64,000 nucleotides of DNA, from contig DASPIU010000059.1 in assembly GCA_035629025.1 (NCBI GenBank), forward strand, positions 62,001 to 126,000. The letters are read 5' to 3'. The notes under the pieces are model-generated. The model did not search any database, was not told where the DNA came from, and was given only the letters and a program-made list of their open reading frames with translations. Positions within the stretch are counted from its first letter, which is position 1; every line of letters starts with the position of its first letter. Position numbers and translations under genes: made by a program. Positions 40,710 through 50,254 of this stretch are shown here, in pieces. This DNA is from Stenotrophomonas_A sp035629025 (GTDB lineage Bacteria > Pseudomonadota > Gammaproteobacteria > Xanthomonadales > Xanthomonadaceae).

Positions 40710-41525
40710 TCAGGCGAACTGCAGGTCGAACCAGGTCGCGACCATCTCGCCCGGTGCCAGCGCTTCATCCGGGCGCAGGTTGAAGGCATCCGGCGGGCCG
40801 CTCTGCGGCTCGAAGCAGGTGGCGTGCGCGGTCTCGTCGTAATAGACCCAGTGGTCGCTGTCCGAACGCAGGATCACCCGCCGGCCTTCGCGCTCGATCA
40901 CCACCGGCGTGTCGCACAGGTAGCAGTCGTCGCGCGGGCCCGGTGGCGGCGCCAGCGGCAAGGTCGCGATGCCCTCGGCGTCGCGCGGGTAGTAGGCGCG
41001 TGGCGCGAAGTCGAAGCGGTCGAGCTTGCGGAACCACGGGTGCCAGCCCAGCACCGGGCGCGGCATGGCATGGCGACCCGCCTGCAACTGCATGCGCAGG
41101 CCCAGGCGCCCGGGTTCGACGATGATGTCCTGCAGCACACGGCCAGCAAACGGCCATTGCGCGTCCTCGCCCAGTTCCAGGGCCAGGGTCAGCGCCTGCG
41201 CGCTGCGCGCCACCACCTCCCAGCTGCGCAGGAAGCCCACGCCATGGATCGCGTGCGCGCCCAGGCCGCAAGGCAGTTGCCAGGCCTGTCCTTCAAAGTT
41301 GAAGCGCCCATGGCGAATGCGCCCGGCCCACGGCACCATCGGGTATGCGCCCCAGGAAATCGCGCCGGGGAAGCCGGCGTCCGGGCCGATCAGCCAATCC
41401 ACGCCGGCATGGCGGATCTGCGCGACGCGGCCCCCCTCCTCCGGCGCCACCACGACCTGCAGGTCGCCGCAGGTCAACACGATGCACTCGCCCACCGGCA
41501 GCGCTGTCATTGCGAAGTCAATCAT
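40710..41525 (-). CDS. Aldose 1-epimerase family protein
   Basis: A 271-residue mutarotase-like protein (galactose mutarotase fold). Visible family features: VVVAPEEGGRVAQIRHAGVDWL, WGAYPMVPWAGRIRHGRF near the N-terminus, the catalytic HAIHG (first His) and GWHPWFRKL (second His), and a C-terminal FEPQSGPPDAFN with Glu. It speeds anomer interconversion of the xylose or other sugar released by the pathway. The start overlaps the GH43 stop (8 bp). Last gene of the xylan minus-strand unit. Confidence 0.9.
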   Translation of the reverse strand: MIDFAMTALPVGECIVLTCGDLQVVVAPEEGGRVAQIRHAGVDWLIGPDAGFPGAISWGAYPMVPWAGRIRHGRFNFEGQAWQLPCGLGAHAIHGVGFLRSWEVVARSAQALTLALELGEDAQWPFAGRVLQDIIVEPGRLGLRMQLQAGRHAMPRPVLGWHPWFRKLDRFDFAPRAYYPRDAEGIATLPLAPPPGPRDDCYLCDTPVVIEREGRRVILRSDSDHWVYYDETAHATCFEPQSGPPDAFNLRPDEALAPGEMVATWFDLQFA

Positions 41526-42537
41526 GGCCGTAAGGATGCACGGTATCGATGCGTCCGTGTGCATCGTGATGCAGCTCTGTGACCTTCATCGAGCGCAGGT
41601 GGGTGACGCCGCCTGACAATAGCGAGTCGTGGTAGTACAGCCACCAGCGGCCATCGAACTGCACGATGGAATGGTGCGTGGTCCAGCCGACCACCGGGCT
41701 CAGCACGCGGCCCTGGTAGGTGAAGGGTCCATACGGGCTGTCGCCGGTGGCATAGCAGATGTAGTGCGTGTTGCCGGTGGAATACGACAGGTAGTACTTG
41801 CCGGCATGGCGGTGCAGCCACGGGCCCTCGAAATAGCGGCGGTCGTGATCGCCGGCGCGCAGCGGCTGGCCGTGTTCGTCGAGGATCACGATCTCGCGCG
41901 GCGCTTCGGCAAAGCCGGTCATGTCCTCGCGCAGGCGTGCCATGCGCGGGCCCAGTGCAGGCTGGTCATCGGCCGGCTCTTCGTGCGCGGCGTCGTAGCG
42001 GTTGTCGCGGTACTTCTGCAACTGCCCGCCCCAGATGCCGCCGAAGTACAGGTAATGCTGGCCATCCTCATCGGCAAACACGGCCGGGTCGATGGAATAG
42101 CTGCCGGCGATCGGCTCGGGCTCGGCGCGGAAGGGACCTTCCGGGCGCTCGCCCACGGCCACGCCGATCTGGAAGATGCCGTCGGCACGCTTGGCCGGAA
42201 AATACAGGTAATAGCGCCCGTTGCGCTCGGCCGCATCCGGCGCCCACATCTGCCGTTGCGCCCAGGGCACGTCGCGCACGTGCAGCGCCACACCGCAATC
42301 CACCGCCTCGCCCTGCGGGTGGTCCATGCGGTAGACGTGGTAGTCCACCATCGCGAAGTGGTCGCCGTTGTCGTTGAAGGCAACGCCGCCATCGATGTCG
42401 TGCGAGGGATACAGATACACGCGGCCCTGGAACACGTGGGCGGACGGGTCTGCGGTGTATTGGTCGGTGACCAGCGGGGCGGAAATGGCCTTGCGGGCCA
42501 GCGCTTCCAGGCGTGCCGGATCGAGGGTTTCGCTCAT
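41518..42537 (-). CDS. Glycoside hydrolase family 43 (beta-xylosidase/arabinofuranosidase)
   Basis: A 339-residue enzyme without a clear signal peptide, so probably cytoplasmic. GH43 five-blade propeller residues: base Asp D30 in TADPSAHVF, the pKa-modulating Asp in SIDPAVFADEDG and the acid Glu in RYFEGPWLH. MWAPDAAERNGRYYLYFPA is typical of GH43 subfamily 1-type enzymes. It is 29 bp downstream of the GPH transporter, so it likely cuts imported xylo- or arabinoxylo-oligosaccharides. The exact specificity is not visible. Confidence 0.92.
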   Translation of the reverse strand: MSETLDPARLEALARKAISAPLVTDQYTADPSAHVFQGRVYLYPSHDIDGGVAFNDNGDHFAMVDYHVYRMDHPQGEAVDCGVALHVRDVPWAQRQMWAPDAAERNGRYYLYFPAKRADGIFQIGVAVGERPEGPFRAEPEPIAGSYSIDPAVFADEDGQHYLYFGGIWGGQLQKYRDNRYDAAHEEPADDQPALGPRMARLREDMTGFAEAPREIVILDEHGQPLRAGDHDRRYFEGPWLHRHAGKYYLSYSTGNTHYICYATGDSPYGPFTYQGRVLSPVVGWTTHHSIVQFDGRWWLYYHDSLLSGGVTHLRSMKVTELHHDAHGRIDTVHPYGHD

Positions 42538-42566
42538 GGGGTGTGCCAGGTGGGGGGTCCAGGGTG

Positions 42567-44051
42567 TCAGGCGGTGGCGGCAGCACTGGCGCGGCGCGCG
42601 TCCAGATCGCGTTCGATGCGCACCTCGGTGCGCTTGTCGATTTCATACAGGAACAGCAGCATGATCCCGGCCAGGAACGGCAGGGAAGCGTACACGCTCA
42701 CCGACAGCTTGATGCCGTTGGCCACGGCCGGCGCCTGCGTGGCCGCATCGGCATCGTAGCCGTAATGGGCCAGGATGCCCGCCACCAGCGCGCCGCCGAT
42801 GCTCAGGCCGATCTTCAGGCCGCACAGCATCGCCGAGAAGATGATGGCGGTGGCGCGGCGGTGGTTCTTCCATTCGGAGTAGTCGGCCACGTCGGCGATC
42901 ATCGCCCACAGCAGCGGCGTGGTGATGCCGTAGAAGAAGCCGTGCAGGATGTAGAACAGCACCACCAGGCCCACGGCCTGCGGCGGGAAGAACAGGTAGG
43001 CGAGCAGGCACAGGGTCGAGACCAGCAGCGCGCCGCCAAACACGTCGCGCTTGCCGAAGCGCTCGGCCAGGCGGCGCGAGAAGCCGATGCCGATGATCAT
43101 GGCGATGATGCCGCCGGCACTGAACAGGCTGAAGGCCGAGGTCGGCGCGTCCTGCGGCCACTGGAACGCGGCCAGCCCCATGCTGGCCAGCACCTGGTTG
43201 AGCGCGGCGAGGAAATGGTTGAAGCCGACGTTGTCGATGAAGGCGGCCAGGTCCGGCTCGCTGAGGTAGTACTTGAAGTAGTAGATGTACATCCCGCCCT
43301 TCAGGGCCAGGGTGACGAACACCAGGATGGTCAGCGCCAGCATCACCAGCCAGGGCCGGTTGCGTAGCAGGTCGGCCAGGTCCTGGCGCACGCTGCCGCT
43401 CTCGCCGGTCACCGGCAACACGCGCTCGCGGGTGGTGAAGAAGGTGATGAAGAAGAACACCGTGCCGATGACCGCGAACACCGCCATCGTGTGCTGAAAG
43501 CCCAGCGCCTTGTCGCCCCCACCCAGGATCAGCACCAGCGGCAGCAGCAGCACCTGGATGATGAACTGCGCAATCATCACCGCCACGAAGCGGTAGGCCG
43601 ACAGGCTGTTGCGCTGGTCCATGTTGCCGGTGAGCACGCCGCTCAGTGCCGAATACGGCAGGTTGTTGGCCACATACACCAGCATCAGCAAGGTGTAGGT
43701 GGCCAGGGCATAGGCGATCTTGCCGTGCTGGCCCAGCTCCGGGGTGCTGAAGGCCAGCAGCGACAGCAGGCCGAACGGCACCGCGGTCCACAGGATCCAC
43801 GGCCTGAACTTGCCCCAGCGGCTGCGCGTGCGGTCGGCGATGATGCCCACCACCGGGGTGAAGACGAAGGCGCCGAGCAGGCCGACGAAGAAGATCACCG
43901 CCGCGGCGGCCGAGGCCGGGATGCGGTAGACGTCGGTATAGAAGAAGGCCAGGAAGCTGATCAGGGTCTGGAAGATCAGGTTCGCGGCCAGGTCGCCCAG
44001 GCTGTAGCCGATCTTCTCGGTGACCGAAAGTGGTGCAGACGTACTGTTCAT
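42567..44051 (-). CDS. GPH-family glycoside/pentoside:cation symporter (XynP/XylP-like)
   Basis: A 494-residue transporter with 12 predicted helices. N-terminal KIGYSLGDLAANLIFQTLISFLAFFYTDV and GIIADRTRSRWGKFRPWIL are hallmarks of the glycoside-pentoside-hexuronide family; YADYSEWKNHRRATAIIFS-like motif is also present. It should import xylosides or xylo-oligosaccharides from the periplasm with a cation. It lies between the TonB receptor and a GH43 enzyme on the same strand. Confidence 0.93.
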   Translation of the reverse strand: MNSTSAPLSVTEKIGYSLGDLAANLIFQTLISFLAFFYTDVYRIPASAAAAVIFFVGLLGAFVFTPVVGIIADRTRSRWGKFRPWILWTAVPFGLLSLLAFSTPELGQHGKIAYALATYTLLMLVYVANNLPYSALSGVLTGNMDQRNSLSAYRFVAVMIAQFIIQVLLLPLVLILGGGDKALGFQHTMAVFAVIGTVFFFITFFTTRERVLPVTGESGSVRQDLADLLRNRPWLVMLALTILVFVTLALKGGMYIYYFKYYLSEPDLAAFIDNVGFNHFLAALNQVLASMGLAAFQWPQDAPTSAFSLFSAGGIIAMIIGIGFSRRLAERFGKRDVFGGALLVSTLCLLAYLFFPPQAVGLVVLFYILHGFFYGITTPLLWAMIADVADYSEWKNHRRATAIIFSAMLCGLKIGLSIGGALVAGILAHYGYDADAATQAPAVANGIKLSVSVYASLPFLAGIMLLFLYEIDKRTEVRIERDLDARRASAAATA

Positions 44052-44086
44052 GGATCCCCTGGCGGATGTAAGGAACGCGGCCGCGG

Positions 44087-44116
44087 CCGGCGGCGCCTGG
44101 AGGGAGGCGCCGCCGG
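44087..44116. terminator. GC hairpin between TonB receptor and transporter genes
   Basis: Perfect 11-bp arms CCGGCGGCGCC / GGCGCCGCCGG with an 8-base loop, just after the receptor stop. It could attenuate transcription or stabilise the receptor mRNA so that the receptor is made in excess over downstream genes. Confidence 0.5.
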
Positions 44117-44136
44117 TCCGCAGTCGCGGTGACGGC

Positions 44137-47076
44137 TCAGAACGTGCCGCGGATGCCGAGCATGATGGTACGGCCCGGGTAGTACAGATCGTAAGTGGCG
44201 TTGGGCCAGGCGAAGGTCGTGCGCAGCGGCTCGTCGGTGATGTTGGTCACGTTGAGGGTGATCTGCGGCTGCGACGGCAGCGAAGCCAGGGTGTAGCTGG
44301 CCGACAGGTCGAGCTGGCCGCGCGCATCGGCGTTCAGGCGCGCATACGGGATGCCGTTCTGGTTGGCACCGGAGATGATCATGTCGTCATTCCAGGTGTA
44401 GGACACGCGCACCGAGGCCGGCCCCCTCTCCCAGTACACCGTGCCGTTCCACAGGTTCGGCGCCACGCCTTCGGCCACCGCCGGCACGCCCTCGCCTTCC
44501 GAGTCCTGCTTGACGTGGGTGTAGTTGGCGGTGAAGCCCAGGCCGTCGAGCAGCACGTCCAGCGGCTGCACCCAGATCGCCTCGACGCCGCGGATGTTGA
44601 GCACGCCATCGGCATTGACCTGGGTCTGCACGTCCACCGTGGCCGCGTCCGGGCCGCCGCGCTGCTGCAGGGCCGCCTGCTGGGTCGGCAGCAAGCTGTC
44701 ATACGGCACGCCGAGGTCGGCAAACGGAATGCGGCGCACGCCGTTGACAGTGAAGCCGTTGATGCGCTTGTTGAACAAGGTCAGGCCGACATAGCCTTCC
44801 TCGCCGGTATACCACTCGCCACCCAGGTCGAAATTGGTCGACAGGTACGGGGCCAGGTTCGGGTTGCCCTGCGAGGCGGTCTGCGCCGAGGGGTCGCTGA
44901 AGTTGGTGGCCGGGATCATCGAGCTGGGGTTGGGCCGGGTCAGCGTGCGCGAGCCGGACATGCGCAGCACCACGTTGTCGGCCACGTCCCAGGCCACGTT
45001 GAACGAAGGCAGCAGCTCCTTGTAGTCCGAGTCCAGCGACTGCCACTGGCGCGTGCCGCCGATCGTGATCGGGCCGCTGATGGTCTGGTCGGTGGTGACA
45101 TAGCGCATGCCGGCGTTGAAGCGCAGGTTGCGGTTCCAGACCTCGGTCTCGGCGTTGGCCTCGACGTAGAAGCCCCAGTTCTTTTCCTCGATGCCACCGG
45201 TGGAGGCGCCGGTGTTGGCCGAGTTGCTCTCCGGCGCCGAATCGCGCAGTGCGGCATAGCCGGTGTCGCGCATGAAGCTGTCGAAGTCCACCGTGACGAA
45301 GCCATAGGGGCCCGGGCGCAGGTACGAAGCCAGCGCAGACTGCGGCACCGCTGAACCCGGCCCGCCGGTGCAGGTCGTGCCCAGGCCGCGGCAGACCACG
45401 GTTTCCCAGGCCACGCTGTTGTCGAAGCCCTGGATGCGGCGCTCGGCCTGGTCGTAGGAGAAGCCGACCTTGATGTTGCGGCGGTCCTCGCCGAACTGCA
45501 GGTCCGCGCGCGCGCCCTGGGTTTCGGTCACGCGCTTTTCGTTGTTGATGTTGACGCGGCCGCCGCCGCTCCAGGTCCAGCCCAGGTTGGGATCGTTGAG
45601 GTCCAGCCCGCTGCTGATGCTGGGCTGGTCGCCGCCGGTGTTCTGGTACTGCACGGTGGTGATCGGCGAGTTGACCAGGATCGTCGGCGATTCGCGGAAC
45701 ATCCAGCTGCGCGTGGCATTGGCCTGCACGTTGAGCTTGATGTCCTGGTCATCGCCAAACAGCAGTTCGGCGCCCGGATTGACGCTCCAGAACTTCACGT
45801 CTTCGCGGTACGGCCGCGCTTCCAGGAAGTACTGCGCGTTGGCGAAGGTGGCGCTGGTGACGACGTTGTTCGCGTCGACCTGCATGTCCAGCGGGATCAT
45901 GCCGCCGTTGCGGCCGATCAGGTTCATGTCGATGCGGTCGTTGCTGCGGTGTGCCTCGGAGTACAGCGTATCGAGGTAGAAATGCATGGCGTCGTTGGGC
46001 CGCCATTCCATCGACATCACCGCCGCGTCGCGATCGCGGTCGCCTTCCATGTAGACATCACGGCCCAGGCGCGGAATCAATGCCTCGCTGATCTGGTTGA
46101 TGTTCAGACCCGGGTTGTGCGCGAGCAGCCAGTTCGCGTCGATGACCTGGCCCGGCGTCAGTCCGGCAGCGGCGCCGCTGGCCGGCACGGTGTCGGGGAT
46201 GCGCCAGTTGCCGCCGCCGTTGACGTTGCAGGCCGCCGGCTGATTCGTGGCCGGCGTACCCGCTGGCGGCGTGAGGCCACACTGCGTATAGGTCAGGCCG
46301 GGGTTGGTCCAGCCGACGCTCTCGAAACCCTCCACGCCGATCTTGCCGCGGCTGGATGTGACCCCGCCGAGAATGCCGAAAGTCCCGGCCTCGTTGGTCC
46401 AGGTACCCAGCACCGAACCATTCGGGCTGATCTTGTCGGAGGTGCTGTTATGGCCGCCTTGCAGCGCGTAGGTCACATGGCTGCCGGGGCGATCGAACGG
46501 CCGCGCGCTGCGCATGTCCACCACGCCGGAAACACCGCCTTCGAGCATGCTCGCGGTGGGCGTCTTGCTCACGGTGAGCTGGGTGAAGAACTCGGTCGGG
46601 AACAGGTTGAGGTCGACTTCGCGGTTCTGGTTCTGCGCGTTGAGGCCGATCGACGCGGTGGCAATGCTGGTGCCGTTGAGCGTGGTCTTGGTGAAGCTCG
46701 AACCCAGGCCGCGGATGGCGATGTTCAGACCCTCGCCATTGACGTCGCGCGACAGCTGCACGCCGGGGATGCGGTTGAGCGATTCGGCGATGTTCATGTC
46801 AGGAAACTTGCCGATGTCCTCGGCAAACACCGTGTCGGAAAAGGTCACCGAATCGCGCTTGGCATCCGTGGAGAACTGGATGCTGCGGCGGTAGCCCGAG
46901 ACCTCGACGCGGTCGAGCGTGGTGACCGCATCCTGCCCGCCCTGCGGCGCCGGCTCCTGCTGGGCCTGCGTGGTGGCGCCCGCCGCATCCTGCGCGAATG
47001 CCGGGGCAGCGGCCATGCTCAACAGCGCCAGCCCCAGTGCATGCGACAACGTGGTACGTGCGAAATGTGTGTTCAC
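44137..47076 (-). CDS. TonB-dependent receptor, carbohydrate type (xylan oligosaccharides)
   Basis: A large (979-residue) outer-membrane receptor. Signal peptide ALGLALLSMAAAPAFAQ; TonB-box region LDRVEVSGYRRSIQFSTDAKRDS; plug with FAEDIGKFPDMNIAESLNRIPGVQLSRDVNGEGLNIAIRGLG; end LYYPGRTIMLGIRGTF. The FPDMN-AESLNRIPGV type is the one found in Xanthomonas carbohydrate-utilisation loci. The start is the GTG at 47076 behind GGGAG; a GTG at 47082 is possible. A xyl-box lies about 107 bp upstream. Placed with transporter, GH43, GH10 and GH2 genes it should bind xylo-oligosaccharides. Confidence 0.93.
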   Translation of the reverse strand: MNTHFARTTLSHALGLALLSMAAAPAFAQDAAGATTQAQQEPAPQGGQDAVTTLDRVEVSGYRRSIQFSTDAKRDSVTFSDTVFAEDIGKFPDMNIAESLNRIPGVQLSRDVNGEGLNIAIRGLGSSFTKTTLNGTSIATASIGLNAQNQNREVDLNLFPTEFFTQLTVSKTPTASMLEGGVSGVVDMRSARPFDRPGSHVTYALQGGHNSTSDKISPNGSVLGTWTNEAGTFGILGGVTSSRGKIGVEGFESVGWTNPGLTYTQCGLTPPAGTPATNQPAACNVNGGGNWRIPDTVPASGAAAGLTPGQVIDANWLLAHNPGLNINQISEALIPRLGRDVYMEGDRDRDAAVMSMEWRPNDAMHFYLDTLYSEAHRSNDRIDMNLIGRNGGMIPLDMQVDANNVVTSATFANAQYFLEARPYREDVKFWSVNPGAELLFGDDQDIKLNVQANATRSWMFRESPTILVNSPITTVQYQNTGGDQPSISSGLDLNDPNLGWTWSGGGRVNINNEKRVTETQGARADLQFGEDRRNIKVGFSYDQAERRIQGFDNSVAWETVVCRGLGTTCTGGPGSAVPQSALASYLRPGPYGFVTVDFDSFMRDTGYAALRDSAPESNSANTGASTGGIEEKNWGFYVEANAETEVWNRNLRFNAGMRYVTTDQTISGPITIGGTRQWQSLDSDYKELLPSFNVAWDVADNVVLRMSGSRTLTRPNPSSMIPATNFSDPSAQTASQGNPNLAPYLSTNFDLGGEWYTGEEGYVGLTLFNKRINGFTVNGVRRIPFADLGVPYDSLLPTQQAALQQRGGPDAATVDVQTQVNADGVLNIRGVEAIWVQPLDVLLDGLGFTANYTHVKQDSEGEGVPAVAEGVAPNLWNGTVYWERGPASVRVSYTWNDDMIISGANQNGIPYARLNADARGQLDLSASYTLASLPSQPQITLNVTNITDEPLRTTFAWPNATYDLYYPGRTIMLGIRGTF

Positions 47077-47182
47077 CCTCACTCCCTTCCCTTCGGTTCG
47101 TAAGCGGATGCCGCGCGGCGACGCGTGGCGTTCTGGTCGGACTGCAATGGCGTGGGGGAACCCGCGGGCGGGTCGCGGTGGA

Positions 47183-47196
47183 TGGTAGCGCTATCA
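47183..47196. promoter_or_regulatory. xyl-box (LacI/XylR-type operator), receptor side
   Basis: TGGTAGCGCTATCA differs at one position from the 14-bp xyl-box TGGTAGCGCTAACA that I recall for the XylR regulon of Xanthomonas campestris. It is about 107 bp before the receptor start codon. Confidence 0.8.
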
Positions 47197-47349
47197 TCAA
47201 ATGGTGCACGCTGCAGGGCAGCAATTCCGCCTGCGCGGCGCAATCGAACATCTGCTCCGGCAGAATGCGCTGGCTGTCAGCGCTGTCATGCACTCCTGGC
47301 GAGGTGCGGTTGCTGGTGGCAGTGGCGCCATGTGCGTCGCACGTGTTAG

Positions 47350-47363
47350 TGATAGCGCTATCA
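47350..47363. promoter_or_regulatory. xyl-box (LacI/XylR-type operator), transporter side
   Basis: TGATAGCGCTATCA is a perfect 14-bp palindrome (16 bp with flanking G and C) of the same class, about 125 bp before the transporter start. Confidence 0.8.
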
Positions 47364-47487
47364 CCATATGCGAAACCACTGCACTTGCGTGGTTTTCGCC
47401 GATGGTGGCGCGCCGGGCCCGGCGCGAACATGTGCTGCGACGCATCATCGCGGCATGGCCGATGCACCCCGATTGTCTGGAGCCGCA

Positions 47488-48786
47488 GTGAGCCAAGTTT
47501 CCCGCGCCGTGCCCTCGCCCAACCCGACGCCCGGACGCTATCGCTGGCGTGTCTGCGCCATGCTGCTGGCCGCCACCACCATCAACTACATCGATCGCCA
47601 GGTGCTCGGCGTACTGGCGCCGTTCCTGCAGCAGCAGATCGGCTGGAGCGAGGTCGAGTACGGCTACATCGTCACCGCCTTCCAGGCGGCGTACGCCATT
47701 GGCCTGCTGTGCGCCGGCGCGGTGATCGACCGCTTCGGCACGCGCATCGGCTACGCCATTGCCATTGGCGTGTGGAGCCTGGCGGCGATGAGCCACGCAC
47801 TGGCCACCGGCGTGGTGGGCTTCGCGCTGGCACGCTTTGCACTCGGGCTGGGCGAAGCCGGCAACTTTCCGGCTGCGATCAAGACCGTCGCCGAATGGTT
47901 CCCGCGCCGCGAACGCGCACTGGCCGTCGGCATTTTCAATTCCGGCTCGAACATCGGCGCGGTAGTCGCACCGCTGCTGGTACCGGTGGTGGCCGCCACG
48001 CTGGGCTGGCAGGCGGCATTCCTGTTCACCGGCGTGCTCAGCGCACTGTGGCTGACGCTATGGCTGAGCTGGTATCGCGCGCCGGAACAGCAGCCGCGCC
48101 TGGGCGTCGCCGAACTGGCCCTGATCCGCAGCGACCCGCCCGAGCCGCATGTGCGGCTGCCATGGCGCAGGCTGCTGCGGCACCGGCAGACCTGGGCGTT
48201 CGTCGCGGCCAAGTTCATGACCGACCCGATCTGGTGGTTCTTCCTGTTCTGGCTGCCGAAATTCCTGCATGCCGAATACGGCCTGTCGCTGCTGCAACTG
48301 GGGCCGCCGCTGATCGTGATCTTCGTGCTCGCCGATGTCGGCAGCATTGCCGGTGGCTGGCTGGCCGGGCGGCTGATCCACCGAGGCTGGAGCGTCAACG
48401 CCGCGCGCAAGGGCGCCATGGCGGTGTGTGCGGTGGCGGTGGTGCCGATCGTGTTTGCCGCCCGTGCCGACAATCTGTGGCTGGCCGTGGCCCTGATCGG
48501 ACTGGCCACGGCCGGCCACCAGGGCTGGTCGGCCAATGTGCTGACCCTGCCCTCCGACCTGTTTCCGCGGCCGGCGGTGGCATCCGTGGTGGGCATCGGC
48601 GGCTTTGCTGGCGCGGTGTCCGGCATGATGATCGCCACCTTCATCGGCTTCCTGCTCCAGGCGACCGGCAGCTATGTGCCGGTGTTCCTGATGGCCGGCT
48701 CGGCCTATCTGCTGGCGCTGCTGGTGGTGCACCTGCTGGTGCCGCGCCTGGCGCCGGCGCAATTCGATGCAGCGCCGGGCCCGTGA
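47488..48786 (+). CDS. exuT: MFS hexuronate transporter (ExuT-like)
   Basis: A 432-residue major-facilitator protein of the anion:cation symporter family, with 12 helices. INYIDRQVLGVLAPFLQQQIGWSEVEYGYIVTAFQAAYAIG and RFALGLGEAGNFPAAIKTVAEWFPRRERALAVGIFNSGSNIG are signatures of ExuT/GarP-like hexuronate transporters. The GTG at 47488 is chosen for its CTGGAG site; an ATG at 47455 is possible. It is followed by uxaC after 43 bp. Its job would be uptake of (methyl)glucuronate released from glucuronoxylan. Confidence 0.92.
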   Translation: MSQVSRAVPSPNPTPGRYRWRVCAMLLAATTINYIDRQVLGVLAPFLQQQIGWSEVEYGYIVTAFQAAYAIGLLCAGAVIDRFGTRIGYAIAIGVWSLAAMSHALATGVVGFALARFALGLGEAGNFPAAIKTVAEWFPRRERALAVGIFNSGSNIGAVVAPLLVPVVAATLGWQAAFLFTGVLSALWLTLWLSWYRAPEQQPRLGVAELALIRSDPPEPHVRLPWRRLLRHRQTWAFVAAKFMTDPIWWFFLFWLPKFLHAEYGLSLLQLGPPLIVIFVLADVGSIAGGWLAGRLIHRGWSVNAARKGAMAVCAVAVVPIVFAARADNLWLAVALIGLATAGHQGWSANVLTLPSDLFPRPAVASVVGIGGFAGAVSGMMIATFIGFLLQATGSYVPVFLMAGSAYLLALLVVHLLVPRLAPAQFDAAPGP

Positions 48787-48829
48787 TCACCATGTCCTCC
48801 CCTCACGTCTTCGACTCACTCGTACGCGC

Positions 48830-50254
48830 ATGAACCTGACCGCCCAGCCCCTGCACCTGCATCCCGACCGCCTGCTGCCGCCTGACCCGACTCAGCGCGG
48901 CATCGCCCGCCGTCTCTACGCGCAAGTGGCCGGCCTGCCCATCATCAGCCCGCATGGCCATACCGACCCGGCCTGGTTCGCCAGCGACGCGCCTTTCGCC
49001 AATGCCACCGAACTGCTGCTGGTGCCGGACCACTACGTGTTCCGCATGCTCTACAGCCAGGGTGTGGACCTGGACCGGCTGGGCATTCCACGCGCCGATG
49101 GTTCGCGCGCGGCGGTGGACCCGCGCGCGGCCTGGCGCGTGTTCGCCGAGCACTTCCACCTGTTCCGCGGCACGCCGTCGTCGATGTGGCTCAACCATGT
49201 TTTCCACGAGGTGTTCGGCCTGCGCGTGCGTCTGGATGCCAGCACCGCGGATGACTATTACGACCGCATCAACGCCGCGCTGGACACGCCGGCCTATCGT
49301 CCGCGCGCGTTGTTCGAGCGCTTCGGCATCGAGGTCATCGCCACCACCGAATCGCCACTGGACCCGCTGGCGCACCACGCCGCGATCCGCGACAGCGGCT
49401 GGCGCGGGCGGGTGATCACCGCCTATCGTCCCGATCCGGTGATCGATCCGGAGCATGAGCAATTCCCCGCCGCGCTGCGCCAGTTTGGCGAGATCACCGG
49501 TGAGGATGTGCACGACTGGGATGGTTACCTGCGCGCGCATCGGCAGCGCCGCGCCTATTTCGCGGCGATGGGCGCCACCTCGACCGACCATGGCCACCCC
49601 AGCGCCGCCACCGCCAACCTCGGCGCCGCCGACGCCCGTCGCCTGTTCGAGACGGTGGTGGCCGGGCGCGCGGATGCGGCGCAGGCCGAGCTGTTCCGCG
49701 CGCAGATGCTGACCGAAATGGCGCTGATGAGCCTGGACGACGGCCTGGTGATGCAGCTGCACCCGGGTTGCTTCCGCAACCACAATCAGGCGCTGTTCGC
49801 GCGCTACGGCCGCGACAAGGGCGCCGACATTCCGATCCGCACCGAATACGTGCACGCGCTCAAGCCCCTGCTGGACCGCTGCGGCAACGACCCGCGCTTC
49901 AAGTTGATCCTGTTCACGCTCGACGAAAGCAACTACGCGCGCGAGCTGGCGCCCCTGGCCGGGCATTACCCGAGCCTGCTGCTCGGCCCGGCATGGTGGT
50001 TCCATGACGCGCCCGAGGGCATGTGGCGTTTCCGCGAGCAGACGCTGAGCAGCGGCGGCTTCTACAACACGGTGGGTTTCAATGACGACACCCGCGCCTT
50101 CCTGTCGATCCCGGCGCGGCATGACGTGGCCCGGCGCGTGGACTGCGCGTTCCTGGCCAGGCTCGTCGCCGAGCACCGGATCGACGAGGACGAGGCGGCC
50201 GAGGTTGCGATCGACCTGGCCTACCGCCTGCCCAAGCAGGCCTATCGCCTGTGA
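48830..50254 (+). CDS. uxaC: Glucuronate isomerase
   Basis: A 474-residue enzyme that converts D-glucuronate to D-fructuronate (and galacturonate to tagaturonate) in the cytoplasm. Family marks: LPIISPHGHTDPAWFA (metal-binding His pair), HYVFRMLYSQGVDLD, TESPLDPLAHH, MQLHPGCFRNHN and FNDDTRAFLSIPARHDVARRVDC. The ATG at 48830 gives the normal length. Its stop overlaps the GTG start of the GH2 gene (GTGA). The product is the substrate of UxuB encoded at 58846-60327. Confidence 0.96.
   Translation: MNLTAQPLHLHPDRLLPPDPTQRGIARRLYAQVAGLPIISPHGHTDPAWFASDAPFANATELLLVPDHYVFRMLYSQGVDLDRLGIPRADGSRAAVDPRAAWRVFAEHFHLFRGTPSSMWLNHVFHEVFGLRVRLDASTADDYYDRINAALDTPAYRPRALFERFGIEVIATTESPLDPLAHHAAIRDSGWRGRVITAYRPDPVIDPEHEQFPAALRQFGEITGEDVHDWDGYLRAHRQRRAYFAAMGATSTDHGHPSAATANLGAADARRLFETVVAGRADAAQAELFRAQMLTEMALMSLDDGLVMQLHPGCFRNHNQALFARYGRDKGADIPIRTEYVHALKPLLDRCGNDPRFKLILFTLDESNYARELAPLAGHYPSLLLGPAWWFHDAPEGMWRFREQTLSSGGFYNTVGFNDDTRAFLSIPARHDVARRVDCAFLARLVAEHRIDEDEAAEVAIDLAYRLPKQAYRL

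Larger units (their letters stand above)
47077..47487. other. Divergent promoter region of the xylan locus
   Basis: A 411-bp gap between the TonB receptor (minus) and the hexuronate transporter (plus). It contains two LacI-type palindromes, one toward each gene. No protein gene is supported. Confidence 0.75.
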
